56,403 nucleotides of DNA, taken from NCBI GenBank assembly GCA_964408955.1, contig CAYPBK010000010.1:1-56403 (forward strand). Direction: 5' to 3'. The translations under genes and the position numbers were made by a program. Below are positions 1 to 8,820 of this stretch, piece after piece (the first letter of the stretch is position 1; each line of letters starts with the position of its first letter). Origin of the DNA: JAAYKT01 sp964408955. GTDB taxonomy: Bacteria; Bacillota; Clostridia; Lutisporales; Lutisporaceae. The notes beneath the pieces were generated by a model, which was not told the DNA's origin, made no database searches, and saw only the letters and a list, made by a program, of their open reading frames with translations.

Positions 1-488
1 TCTCAAATAATATAATTGAAGCTGTTAGGAACGGAAATAATATTGAGGCAAGAGACGGTATGATGATGGGTAGCCTTTTGGCAGGGCTTTCATTTAGCCA
101 TGCCGATGTTGCCTCCGTGCATTGTATGGCTGAGGCTTTGGGGAGTATCTATGATGCACCTCACGGTATTTGCAATGCGATTTTACTTCCTTTTGTAATG
201 GAATATAATTTATCTGCAGTTGAGCAGAAATATGCCCAGGTTGCAAGAGCAATGGGTATAGAAGAGAAGAATGACAATAAAGCATCTTTAATGTGCATAG
301 AAAGGATAAAAGAAATATCCAAAGAAATAGGGTTACCCGGAATAAAATCTTTAAATATCAAACCTCATGACTTTGAACTTTTGGCTGAAATGTCATTAAA
401 AAATGGTTCTAATGATAGCAACCCTCAAGTAATGACTAAAGAAGCATACCTAACATTATTTGAGAAAGCCTACAATGACAGCAATTAA
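1..488 (+). CDS. Iron-containing alcohol dehydrogenase, C-terminal part
   Basis: This is the last 161 codons of a gene that begins before the window; the frame is open from base 3. Family members are NAD(P)-dependent, iron-activated alcohol dehydrogenases or related oxidoreductases of about 380-400 residues, so more than half is missing. Visible family marks are a His in SVHCMAEALG and a second in APHGICNA. These match the conserved metal-binding His segment of the C-terminal helical domain, followed by the usual LPFVMEYN stretch. The substrate (butanol, lactaldehyde, propanediol and others) cannot be told from this part. It converges on psuG, with a hairpin between them. Family call is firm, specificity unknown. 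Confidence 0.9.
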   Translation, partial: SNNIIEAVRNGNNIEARDGMMMGSLLAGLSFSHADVASVHCMAEALGSIYDAPHGICNAILLPFVMEYNLSAVEQKYAQVARAMGIEEKNDNKASLMCIERIKEISKEIGLPGIKSLNIKPHDFELLAEMSLKNGSNDSNPQVMTKEAYLTLFEKAYNDSN

Positions 489-520
489 ATAAATCGCGGA
501 TTCTAATCCGTTGTGTAATG

Positions 521-552
521 GTAAGCTCTAAAAGTGTTCTTTTAGAGCTTAC
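521..552. terminator. Hairpin between convergent genes, likely bidirectional transcript end
   Basis: Bases 521-534 and 539-552 form a perfect 14-bp stem with a 4-base loop (TGTT). The stem sits between the dehydrogenase and psuG and covers the psuG stop codon at 542-544. There is no T-run after it on either strand, so it is not a textbook intrinsic terminator. It may act with Rho or protect 3' ends. Confidence 0.55.
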
Positions 553-1468
553 AGAGTTCAACAGAAATTTTTGCCGCTAAGTCTGCATTACTATTTACTA
601 AAGCAATATTTGCTTCTAAGCTCTCACCTTTAGTTATTTCTTTCACCTTAGATAAAATAAAAGGTGTAACATTTTTTCCTGAGATATTTTGTTTTTCCGC
701 TTCTTTCAATGCAATATCAATTGCATTGTTTATTTTTTCTTTATCACCTTCGTAGTCTGAAGGTATAGGATTAGAAATAACAACACCACCATTAAGTCCC
801 AATTCCCATTTAATTTTCAAAATTTCAGCACATTGTCTTGGTGTTTCCGCTTGAAAATCTGCAGAATAGCCACTATTTCTTAAATAAAATGCAGGAAAGT
901 CCTTAGTTTTATATCCTATTACAGGTACACCTAGGGTTTCCAATCTTTCTAAAGTCAAGTTTATATCTAGAATTGATTTCACTCCCGCACATACAACAGC
1001 CACGGAGGTAGTAGACAACTCTGTTAAATCTGCGGAGATATCAAAGGATTTTTCAGCGCCACGGTGAACTCCGCCGATACCACCAGTAGCAAATATTCTT
1101 ATGCCGCAAAGATTTGCAAATATCATAGTTGCCGAGACTGTGGTAGCACCATTTTTTCCGCTGGCTATTATATAAGGTATATCACGTCTGCTTACCTTAG
1201 CTACGTCCTTATCGAAAGAGAGACTTTCAATTTGATCGTTGTTTAAGCCAATCTTTATGCGGCCGTCAATTATAGCTATCGTTGCAGGAATGGCGCCATT
1301 TTGCCTTATTATGTTTTCTAATCCCAGTGCAGTTTCTAAATTTTTTGGATAAGGCATACCATGGGATATAATTGTAGATTCCAGTGCTACAATGGGCTTG
1401 TCATATTCTAATGCATCAATAACTTGCTTGTTCAAATCCATGTATTTATTTATGCTGTAATTTGCCAT
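542..1468 (-). CDS. psuG: Pseudouridine-5'-phosphate glycosidase
   Basis: The 308-residue product reversibly splits pseudouridine 5'-phosphate into uracil and ribose 5-phosphate, breaking a C-C glycosidic bond in the cytoplasm. The family signature is clear: ALESTIISHGMPYP near residue 28 (acidic residue E30), SGKNGATTVSATM (K105), ATGGIGGVHRG near 127, and VVCAGVKSILD. K164 in the last motif sits where the family's Schiff-base lysine is expected; that assignment is by analogy. Length matches the family. The ATG start is preceded by GGAGGG. The gene is monocistronic here: there is no adjacent psuK kinase or pseudouridine transporter, which often accompany it. It diverges from the riboswitch-controlled ATPase gene. 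Confidence 0.94.
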   Translation of the reverse strand: MANYSINKYMDLNKQVIDALEYDKPIVALESTIISHGMPYPKNLETALGLENIIRQNGAIPATIAIIDGRIKIGLNNDQIESLSFDKDVAKVSRRDIPYIIASGKNGATTVSATMIFANLCGIRIFATGGIGGVHRGAEKSFDISADLTELSTTSVAVVCAGVKSILDINLTLERLETLGVPVIGYKTKDFPAFYLRNSGYSADFQAETPRQCAEILKIKWELGLNGGVVISNPIPSDYEGDKEKINNAIDIALKEAEKQNISGKNVTPFILSKVKEITKGESLEANIALVNSNADLAAKISVELCKL

Positions 1469-1597
1469 TTGTATTCCCTCCGTACATCATATTACCTATA
1501 ATTAATGATACTATATTTTGATCTAAGAGGATAGCGCAGAATGTATTTTAAAATGTAGATACGTAAATAATAGAATTGTTAAATATGGCAATAAGCA

Positions 1598-1626
1598 TTG
1601 ACATGACAGACTTTATTAATTAGAAT
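1598..1626 (+). promoter_or_regulatory. Sigma-A-type promoter for the Mn2+ riboswitch transcript
   Basis: TTGACA at 1598-1603, a 17-bp spacer, and TAGAAT at 1621-1626. The expected start of transcription falls about 10 bases before the 5' strand of the riboswitch P1 stem, which is consistent with the promoter serving that leader. Confidence 0.75.
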
Positions 1627-1641
1627 ATAAAAGAAGATGAT

Positions 1642-1769
1642 AAAGTTTAAAAGGGAGTAGCACTTTGCTTTGTTACCAACAATCTCGAAGGAGTTTACCT
1701 CTTTCTGGTAGCATAGGTCCCTATGGATGTGCAAGACTTTTAATATGTCATGACATATTAAAAGTCTTT
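1642..1769 (+). promoter_or_regulatory. yybP-ykoY (manganese) riboswitch
   Basis: The leader carries the two conserved arms of the yybP-ykoY class: GGGAGTAGC at 1653-1661 and GCAAGAC at 1731-1737. P1 pairs 1647-1653 with 1737-1743 and the next helix pairs GCAC 1660-1663 with GTGC 1729-1732. Internal helices include GTTACC/GGTAGC and ATAGG/CTAT. The 3' strand of P1 is also the 5' strand of a terminator, so the two folds exclude each other. In this class Mn2+ binding stabilises P1, which would favour read-through. The downstream gene is a P-type cation ATPase, a known partner of this riboswitch. Confidence 0.85.
1733..1769 (+). terminator. Expression-platform terminator of the Mn2+ riboswitch
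   Basis: Bases 1733-1768 are a perfect 18-bp inverted repeat centred between 1750 and 1751. The T-rich stretch that follows (TATTAATTTT) is weak but plausible. The 5' arm reuses the P1 strand of the aptamer, which makes it the natural OFF structure. Confidence 0.75.
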
Positions 1770-1879
1770 ATTAATTTTAAGGCTATAAGACTGTTGATTA
1801 AATCAAAAAAGCTTATTGATAATTTGAAATCCGGATTTTGATATAATATTTTTTTTGGTAGATAGGAGTGATATGTTCA

Positions 1880-4582
1880 GTGAGTTGGTATACAAAGGAT
1901 ATTAGTGAAGTTGCCATTGAATTATCTGTTGAATTTGAGAAAGGTTTAAACGAAGACGAAGTAAATTTAAGGTTAAAAAAATACGGCTACAACGAACTAA
2001 AAGAAAAAGAAAGGGATTCTTTATTTAAAAGAATTATAAATCAGTTAAAGGATTTTCTCGTAATCATATTAATCGGTGCAAGCATAGTATCAGCCGCTGT
2101 TAGGGAGGTTGTGGATGCCGTTGTTATTATTGCTATTGTAATTATTAATGCTATTTTGGGGGTAGTCCAGGAAGGTAAAGCTGAAAAAGCCTTGGAGGCT
2201 TTGAAAAAACTGTCTTCTCCTCATGCCAGAGTGTTAAGGAACGGGCATATATCATTGATAGAGTCTAAGGATCTTGTTCCCGGCGATATCATATGCATTG
2301 AAGCCGGTGATGTGATTCCTGCTGATATCAGATTGATAGAATCCGCAAACCTAAAGATTGAAGAGGCCTCCTTAACCGGAGAGTCGGTGCCGACAGAGAA
2401 GGATGCAAAATCTATTTATAATAAAGATATGCCTATCGGAGACAGACAAAATATGGCTTATATGAGTACTATTGTTACATATGGTCGCGGAAAAGGAATT
2501 GTAATAGGTACAGGTGTTAATACAGAAGTAGGAAAAATAGCGGACGCAATACAAGAGGTTAAAGAAGAAAGCACACCATTACAAAAAAAGTTGGATGAGC
2601 TGGGTAAATGGCTGGGAGTAGCATGCCTCGCTATATGTATTATTGTTTTTGGGCTGGGTATTTATCGCGGTCAGGGAATTTTAGAGATGTTTCTGGTTGC
2701 TGTAAGCTTAGCCGTAGCAGCTATTCCCGAAGGATTGCCTGCAGTAGTTACTATTGTACTCGCCCTTGGCATGAAAAGAATGGCAGAAAGAAACGCTATT
2801 GTTAGGAGACTATTGGCCGTTGAGACGTTGGGCTGTGTTAATGTAATTTGCTCAGATAAAACGGGTACCCTTACCCAGAATGAAATGACTGCAGTACGGG
2901 TTTTTACCGGAAACAGCAATTATTCAGTAACAGGAAATGGTTATAACCCTAAAGGGGAATTTTTTATTAATAATGTCCAAATTGAAGGGTTAAAGGACGA
3001 AGGATTAAAGCTTTTATTGAGCTCCGCATTGCTTTGTAATGATTCTATACTAGAGGAAAAGGAAGATGAAAGCTGGGGTATAATAGGAGATCCTACTGAA
3101 GGAGCGTTAGTAGTCGCAGCAGCTAAGGCAGGTTATTATAAGGAGGAGCACAATAAGAAGTATCCCAGAATGGAAGAGATTCCGTTTGACTCTGAGAGAA
3201 AAATGATGACAACATTTCATCAAGATTTTCTTGAAAATAAAATTGTTTCTTTTACAAAGGGCGCACCGGATATCATTATTAATAGGTGTGACAAAATAAT
3301 GATAGACGGTATATATAGTGACTTTACCCGGGAAATAAAAAATAAAATAGATTTTATAAATAGCTCCTATGCAAAGCAGGCTTTGAGGGTACTTGCCTTT
3401 GCCTATAAGGAGTATGACGGTATACCTGAGGTAATTAATTCTGATGAAGTTGAAAGTAATATGATTTTCATCGGTTTAGTAGGTATGATTGATCCTGCCA
3501 GGGTTGAAGCCAAGGATGCAATAGCAATATGTAAAAAAGCCGGTATAAAACCAATCATGATTACCGGGGATTATAAGGAGACAGCATTGGCAATAGCTTT
3601 AGATTTAAAGCTTATGGAGGATGAAAGCGCCGTTTTAACCGGCGCTGAAATAGATAAAATAGATGACAAGGAACTAGAAAAGGTAGTTGAAAATGTTAGC
3701 GTGTATGCAAGAGTATCGCCGGAGCATAAAGTAAGGATAGTAGACGCTTTAAAGAGAAACGGTCACATAACCGCAATGACCGGGGATGGCGTAAATGATG
3801 CAATGGCTTTAAAAAAATCAGACATAGGAGTTTCAATGGGTATAACCGGTACAGACGTTGCAAAAGGTACTGCAGACATTGTTCTTATGGATGACAATTT
3901 TGCTACTATCGTTTCTGCCGTAAAAGAAGGGAGAATAATTTATAGCAATATAAGAAAATTTGTTTTCTTTCTATTATCATGTAATGTCGGTGAAATACTT
4001 ATTGTATTTTTGAGCATATTACTTCAGCTGCCTTTGCCTCTTTTGCCTATACAGTTGTTATGGCTTAATTTAGTAACTGACAGCTTTCCGGCTTTAGCTT
4101 TAGGTACGGAAGCCGGAGACCCGGATATAATGGATTTGCCGCCCAGGGATGCAAAGGAACCTATTTTGAACAAGACAATGATAACGGGTATAATAGTGCA
4201 AAGCCTTGCGATTACAGTATCTGTGCTTATGGCATTTGCTTGGGCGTTAAGATCTTATAATGGAAATCTTCTTATATCAAGGACTGTAGCTTTTACAACA
4301 TTGATTTTGGCGGAGTTGGTTAGAGCTCATTCAAGCAGATCTGAAAGATATTCCGTATTTAAGCTGGGGTTCTTCAGCAATTTGACTTTAATATGGGCAT
4401 CCCTATTGTCATTTTTCCTACTGCTTATAGTATTATATTTGCCTTTCCTGCAGGGAATATTTAAGACCTATCCATTAAGCTTCAGGGATTGGATAATAAT
4501 TATAATGCTATGCTTAATACCACTGATAGCAGGTGAAATAAATAAGTTTATACTAAAAATAAGAGCATCCGCCAATCAGTAA
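1880..4582 (+). CDS. P-type (type II, SERCA/PMR1-like) Ca2+/Mn2+ ATPase
   Basis: This 900-residue membrane pump uses ATP to export a divalent cation. It has an N-terminal cation-ATPase domain, the actuator motif TGES at 166-169, the M4 motif PEGLP, the phosphorylation site DKTGT with D326, the hinge TGDGVND at 634-640, and six C-terminal membrane helices. These place it in the type II Ca2+-pump group. I chose GTG 1880 because the AGGAGTG at 1864-1870 lies 9 bases upstream; the in-frame GTG at 1868 overlaps that site. Control by a Mn2+ riboswitch suggests Mn2+ export as a main job, with Ca2+ also possible. Motifs are intact. Confidence 0.92.
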   Translation: MSWYTKDISEVAIELSVEFEKGLNEDEVNLRLKKYGYNELKEKERDSLFKRIINQLKDFLVIILIGASIVSAAVREVVDAVVIIAIVIINAILGVVQEGKAEKALEALKKLSSPHARVLRNGHISLIESKDLVPGDIICIEAGDVIPADIRLIESANLKIEEASLTGESVPTEKDAKSIYNKDMPIGDRQNMAYMSTIVTYGRGKGIVIGTGVNTEVGKIADAIQEVKEESTPLQKKLDELGKWLGVACLAICIIVFGLGIYRGQGILEMFLVAVSLAVAAIPEGLPAVVTIVLALGMKRMAERNAIVRRLLAVETLGCVNVICSDKTGTLTQNEMTAVRVFTGNSNYSVTGNGYNPKGEFFINNVQIEGLKDEGLKLLLSSALLCNDSILEEKEDESWGIIGDPTEGALVVAAAKAGYYKEEHNKKYPRMEEIPFDSERKMMTTFHQDFLENKIVSFTKGAPDIIINRCDKIMIDGIYSDFTREIKNKIDFINSSYAKQALRVLAFAYKEYDGIPEVINSDEVESNMIFIGLVGMIDPARVEAKDAIAICKKAGIKPIMITGDYKETALAIALDLKLMEDESAVLTGAEIDKIDDKELEKVVENVSVYARVSPEHKVRIVDALKRNGHITAMTGDGVNDAMALKKSDIGVSMGITGTDVAKGTADIVLMDDNFATIVSAVKEGRIIYSNIRKFVFFLLSCNVGEILIVFLSILLQLPLPLLPIQLLWLNLVTDSFPALALGTEAGDPDIMDLPPRDAKEPILNKTMITGIIVQSLAITVSVLMAFAWALRSYNGNLLISRTVAFTTLILAELVRAHSSRSERYSVFKLGFFSNLTLIWASLLSFFLLLIVLYLPFLQGIFKTYPLSFRDWIIIIMLCLIPLIAGEINKFILKIRASANQ

Positions 4583-4619
4583 GGCTACAATTTAAACAGT
4601 ATTTTTAAATGGTAATATA

Positions 4620-4647
4620 AAATCAGCTTCTTAGGAGGCTGATTTTT
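4620..4647. terminator. Bidirectional terminator between ATPase and lipoprotein genes
   Basis: An 11-bp stem (4620-4630 with 4635-4645, one G-T pair) has a TTAG loop and five T at 4643-4647. The A-rich other side gives a T-run for the minus strand. It overlaps the stop codon of the lipoprotein gene. Confidence 0.75.
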
Positions 4648-5593
4648 CACTAATTTCATCTATTATTTTTATTAATACTTGAGCTTTTGCTTTAATTATA
4701 ATTTTGTTTTTATTATCTATCGAAGCTTTCAAATCAGTTAAAGCTAAATCAAATCTATTAATAGTAGATATTAGATCTTCATCAAATTTAGGTTTTGCTT
4801 TGCTCCAAATATTTTGTAAATAATCAAAGGAAGCAATTTCGTTTTCATAATCATCCTTTTCTGATACCAATATAATTTTTTTAATACCATATCTAAGTCT
4901 GTCTAAATCGGCAGGCTCTTTGGTTTTATAAAGCTCATAAAAATCAGGTAAATACCTATATAATTCTATTAATGATAATAAATTTACATACTCATCAGGC
5001 TCAAGAATGGTATTAGTAAGGATATTTAATGCCTTTTCGAAGTTTTTTATAGAGCTTTGAGAAGCAAGACTTTTGATTAATTTTGGCTCTGCAGAATTCC
5101 AAAGACTATGAAGCTCCGCAACCTCGTCCTTTAATGAATCAAATTTCTTTAAAACATCCTCATTCTTCTTTTCTTTTTTCTTTTGCTCTTCTATTTTTTT
5201 TAGTTGCTCCTCGTATTCGGATAATTCCTCAGGTCTTAGTTGTATTTGTAACTTTTCTTTTTGTTCATTTTGTTCCTTTTCTTTTTTTGACGATTCTTCC
5301 TCACTATTACCTTTATTGCTTTCTTCACTTTCATTATTGTTGTCTTCTTTTTTTTCTTCCGGATTTAGCTGTTCCTTATCCTTATGAATTGAATCCAAAG
5401 TCTTTTCAATTTTCTCCACATTTTTTTTAAGCTCCTTTATTTCAGACGGAACTTCCTCCTTTTCTTCTTGTTTTTCTGGTTCTTTAGCCGGTTTTTTTTG
5501 CGGTGTACAGGATATTAAATATATAAAGCTTATAATGATAATAAACACGAAAAGAATACTTAAGCCGGTTGCAAATCTTCTATTATATTTCAA
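4631..5593 (-). CDS. Predicted lipoprotein with long charged coiled-coil-like region
   Basis: I do not recognise the family. The 320-residue product starts with a basic N-terminus, a hydrophobic stretch at about 11-28 and a lipobox LISC with C29, so it should be lipid-anchored outside the membrane. Residues about 30-150 are almost entirely E, K, Q, N and S with heptad-like spacing, probably an extended linker or coiled coil. From about 155 the composition turns normal and helical (many Leu, Tyr, Asp), suggesting a small folded domain. The TTG start at 5593 fits the GAGGTG just upstream; the in-frame GTG at 5602 is part of that site. Function unknown. It is transcribed alone, convergent with the ATPase gene. 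Confidence 0.8.
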   Translation of the reverse strand: MKYNRRFATGLSILFVFIIIISFIYLISCTPQKKPAKEPEKQEEKEEVPSEIKELKKNVEKIEKTLDSIHKDKEQLNPEEKKEDNNNESEESNKGNSEEESSKKEKEQNEQKEKLQIQLRPEELSEYEEQLKKIEEQKKKEKKNEDVLKKFDSLKDEVAELHSLWNSAEPKLIKSLASQSSIKNFEKALNILTNTILEPDEYVNLLSLIELYRYLPDFYELYKTKEPADLDRLRYGIKKIILVSEKDDYENEIASFDYLQNIWSKAKPKFDEDLISTINRFDLALTDLKASIDNKNKIIIKAKAQVLIKIIDEISEKSAS

Positions 5594-5723
5594 AATAATC
5601 ACCTCAATAATATTTTTACCTATGATGTAATTAATATTTACTATTTTTTTTATCCAGGCTTTCTGCTAGTATATTGATATAAGCATTAGAAAATTTTTGT
5701 TTGACAAAAGTGAGGGATACGGC

Positions 5724-6425
5724 TTGTTTTTAAAACTTTTAAATAAAATACTTTTTGTTTTAATAGTCTTAGGTTTGCCTTCAACCATTTTATTAAGCTG
5801 CGTTAGTATTATAACCTTTGACTTGAATCATTACATAAAGCAATATGAGAAATATGATATACCTGATGAAACAGGTATCAGTAAAAATGAGCTGATTATA
5901 GCGACAGAAAATCTTTTAGATTATATGCAGGATAAACGAAATGATTTAAATTTTAAATCTATTATTAACGATAGTGAAGAAGAGTTTTTTAGTGAAAGAG
6001 ATAAGCTGCATATGATAGATGTAAAAAATATATTTAAACTTATTAAGTTAATTAGAAATATATTAGTATTAACCTTAGCTTCGCTAATAATATTCAATAG
6101 ATTAAGCAAAAATATGAAAATTAACAAAAGCAAATGCTTGATGTTATCGTCTTTTTTTGGAGCTCTGCCTTTTATTATTTTAATCGTCTTAATAAATTTA
6201 GATTTTAGCAAGTATTTTACAGTTTTCCATGAGATTTTTTTTAATAATGATTTGTGGCTTCTTGATCCTGACATTGACAGACTGGTAAATATTTTTCCAG
6301 AGGAATTCTTTGCCTACACTGCTATTAAGATATTGTCCTACTATTTTATTTTATTAGGAATAATATTTATTATAGGGGCGTTTATAAGATTAAAAGAGAG
6401 TAAAGGAAGTATTGCTAGTAAATGA
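5724..6425 (+). CDS. DUF1461 (TIGR01906) integral membrane protein
   Basis: The 233-residue protein has an N-terminal membrane segment ending in a PSTILL-like turn, a roughly 70-residue extracytoplasmic loop (containing YDIPDETGISKNEL), then about four more membrane segments with the loop FHEIFF-NND-LWLLDPDIDRLVNIFPEEFF. That loop pattern is typical of the DUF1461/TIGR01906 family, whose function is not known. I chose TTG 5724 because GAGGGA lies 6 bases ahead of it; the frame is open upstream to a TTG at 5697 that has no such site. It overlaps the next gene by 4 bases, the first of two such overlaps in this operon. Confidence 0.78.
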   Translation: MFLKLLNKILFVLIVLGLPSTILLSCVSIITFDLNHYIKQYEKYDIPDETGISKNELIIATENLLDYMQDKRNDLNFKSIINDSEEEFFSERDKLHMIDVKNIFKLIKLIRNILVLTLASLIIFNRLSKNMKINKSKCLMLSSFFGALPFIILIVLINLDFSKYFTVFHEIFFNNDLWLLDPDIDRLVNIFPEEFFAYTAIKILSYYFILLGIIFIIGAFIRLKESKGSIASK

Positions 6426-7375
6426 TAAATATAAAAATTACAGATAATGAGTCAAATCAGAGATTAGATCGGTTTTTAAGAAAGCTGTTTAAAAAACTGC
6501 CTTTAACAGAAATCTATAAAATGATAAGAAAAGGTAAGATTAAAGTGAACAAGGTAAGGAAAAAGGAAAGCTATATGCTGCAAACCGGAGATTTGATTGA
6601 TATATATATTGATGAGGTTTTAAATGGCAATAAGCTTTTTGAGAGTGATAAAAGTTTAAATATAATATATGAGGATAAAAATATTTTAATAATAGAAAAG
6701 CCCGCGGGTTTATTATCTCATCCACAATCTGCAAAGGATAGGGATACATTAATACAAAGAGTTTTGGGGTATTTAAAAGGAACAAAGGAAGATGTAGAAT
6801 CATATACCTTTTCACCCGCCTTATGTAATCGTTTGGATAGAAATACTGCAGGTCTTGTGATAGCAGCAAAAAACTACGATGCTCTTAAAAAGATTAATGA
6901 AATGCTAAGACAAAGAGATATAGAGAGATTTTATTTGTGCATTGTGAAAGGTAAAACTAAAAGCGAAGGTGTTATCAGTAATGTTATCAGTAAGGATAAA
7001 AGCAAAAGAAAGGCTTATTTGGAGAAAAACATGCAGGGGGCTTGCTCTGAAACAAGGTATTTAAGGCTCACTGATAATGGGGATTACTCTTTACTTAAGG
7101 TGGAATTAGTAACGGGGAGGTTTCATCAAATCAGAGCTCATTTATCCGGTATTGGGCACCCCATAATAGGGGATAACAAGTATGGTGTAAATGAAACTAA
7201 TGAATATTTTAAAAAATACTATAATTTGCATCATCAGTTTTTAATGTCATATATACTGCGTTTTAAAAATCCTCATGAATCTTTAGGGTATTTACGAGGT
7301 ATGGCATGGCAGTTGGAGATTCCGGAGAATTATAGAATCATTATTAAGGACCTGTTCGGAGATTGCAAGGTTTGA
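6422..7375 (+). CDS. RluA-family 23S rRNA pseudouridine synthase (S4 domain plus catalytic domain)
   Basis: The product (317 residues) isomerises uridine to pseudouridine in RNA, most likely large-subunit rRNA. Residues 1-63 are an S4 RNA-binding domain; the catalytic domain begins near IIYEDKNILIIEKPAG. The family motif NRLDRNTAGL carries the catalytic aspartate D139, and a later GRFHQIRAHLSGIGHPIIGD segment is the usual RluA C-terminal motif. It looks RluC/RluD-like, but the target site cannot be read from sequence. The ATG overlaps the DUF1461 stop (ATGA). A second synthase of the same family lies two genes downstream; the two are clearly divergent in sequence. Confidence 0.92.
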   Translation: MINIKITDNESNQRLDRFLRKLFKKLPLTEIYKMIRKGKIKVNKVRKKESYMLQTGDLIDIYIDEVLNGNKLFESDKSLNIIYEDKNILIIEKPAGLLSHPQSAKDRDTLIQRVLGYLKGTKEDVESYTFSPALCNRLDRNTAGLVIAAKNYDALKKINEMLRQRDIERFYLCIVKGKTKSEGVISNVISKDKSKRKAYLEKNMQGACSETRYLRLTDNGDYSLLKVELVTGRFHQIRAHLSGIGHPIIGDNKYGVNETNEYFKKYYNLHHQFLMSYILRFKNPHESLGYLRGMAWQLEIPENYRIIIKDLFGDCKV

Positions 7376-7434
7376 AAAAGAATTAATATTTTGGGTATTA
7401 TATAAACATTTAATAAGAAATGACGGTGAATAAA

Positions 7435-8820
7435 ATGGGGAAAAGAATCCCGTATTATCAATGCTTAATTGTTTTTATTATTATGAGTGCATCCTTGCTT
7501 TTTAGCATTTTACTCCTTAAAAAACCTATTTATTTAGGGCTCATTATCGGTATAATCATTGCGGCTATAGTATCGATTATAAACGGATTTAAGCTTACAG
7601 AAGTTTTAATTATGATGTATAAAGGATTGTCAAAAAACTTTTTAATACTTATCATTTTGTCTATTATCGGCATGCTCATCGGCGTCTGGAAAGCTGGGGG
7701 TATAATACCCACAATGCTTTACTACAGCTTTGGTATTATCAATAAAAATGTTTTTTTATTATCGTCTTTTATAATATCCGGTACAATTGGTTTAATTATG
7801 GGCACATCCTCGGGGACTGTCGGTGCAGTCGGAATTGTTTTGATTGGGCTTGGCAATGCAATGGGTTTTCCTCCAGGTGTAATTGCCGGAGCAGTTGTTT
7901 CCGGCGCTTTTATAGGCGACAGATCTTCCCCTATTTCAGGTGTTTTAAATGTTGTAGCGTCACTGACGGATACTAAAGCTCATGAACTATTTAAATATCT
8001 TTGGAGAACAATGATTTACGGTATTGTATTTGCATCTTTGTTTTATTTTGCTATGGGATTGCTAGTAAAAGGCGGCAGCAGCGGCTTAGATGCTTCCGAG
8101 AGTTATAAATATTTAATAAAAGAGTTGTTTTGTATTACTCCTTGGCTTTTATTACCCCCTATATTGCTGATATGCTTTCCTATTTTTAAGACTCCTACCG
8201 TATATGCATTGCTTATCACACTAATTCTCAGCTGTGCTTTAGCATTATTCTGTCAGGGCATAACATATACAGAGCTATCCCGTATTATTATTTTTGGATT
8301 TAATCCCAAGGTACAAGAAAGCTACAAAGCTGTATTAGCGGGAGGAGGGCTTGTATCACTGAAAACAATGCTTTTGGTACTTATATGCGCTACATCATTA
8401 AACGGGATATTTGAAGGAACAAAAATGATAATAACAATTGTCGAACCTGTGTTAAACAAAATAGAAAGCTCGAGGGGTTTGCAACTTTTTACTATACTGT
8501 TTAGCATAGGCTCAGCAATATTTTTGTGCAATCAGTTGATGTCTATAATAGTACCGGCAGGAGTGCTAAAGGACAAATATAACGAAATTGGTATAGATAA
8601 TAAAACCTTTGCCGGCGTACTCTCGGATTCCGGAGTCATGACCAGCTCTTTGATACCGTGGAATGTAGCAGCTCTTACACCTGCTGCAATTATGGGTGTT
8701 AGTGTTTTAAGCTTTGCTCCTTATGCTTTTTTAGGTTATGCTATGCCTGTGATTTCTCTTATTAACATTTTAATTATGACAAAGAAAACAAATATTATTT
8801 CACTGGAAGAAAACATATGA
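7435..8820 (+). CDS. nhaC: NhaC-family Na+/H+ antiporter
   Basis: This is a 461-residue polytopic membrane protein with about 11-12 hydrophobic segments. Family signs are IMGTSSGTVGAVGIVLIG and the polar membrane motif SGAFIGDRSSPIS around residues 155-175, with a matching C-terminal half ending in SLIPWNVAALTPAAIMG. NhaC proteins exchange Na+ for protons, and relatives can exchange organic acids, so substrate is inferred. ATG 7435 is preferred over ATG 7420 because GGTGA precedes it. The gene sits between two pseudouridine synthase genes and overlaps the second by 4 bases (ATGA), so all are probably co-translated. Confidence 0.85.
   Translation: MGKRIPYYQCLIVFIIMSASLLFSILLLKKPIYLGLIIGIIIAAIVSIINGFKLTEVLIMMYKGLSKNFLILIILSIIGMLIGVWKAGGIIPTMLYYSFGIINKNVFLLSSFIISGTIGLIMGTSSGTVGAVGIVLIGLGNAMGFPPGVIAGAVVSGAFIGDRSSPISGVLNVVASLTDTKAHELFKYLWRTMIYGIVFASLFYFAMGLLVKGGSSGLDASESYKYLIKELFCITPWLLLPPILLICFPIFKTPTVYALLITLILSCALALFCQGITYTELSRIIIFGFNPKVQESYKAVLAGGGLVSLKTMLLVLICATSLNGIFEGTKMIITIVEPVLNKIESSRGLQLFTILFSIGSAIFLCNQLMSIIVPAGVLKDKYNEIGIDNKTFAGVLSDSGVMTSSLIPWNVAALTPAAIMGVSVLSFAPYAFLGYAMPVISLINILIMTKKTNIISLEENI

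Noticed and set aside
5083..5430. A 115-codon plus-strand frame inside the lipoprotein gene
   Set aside because: It is the antisense shadow of the E/K-rich coding region, giving F/L/P-rich nonsense, with no ribosome site.
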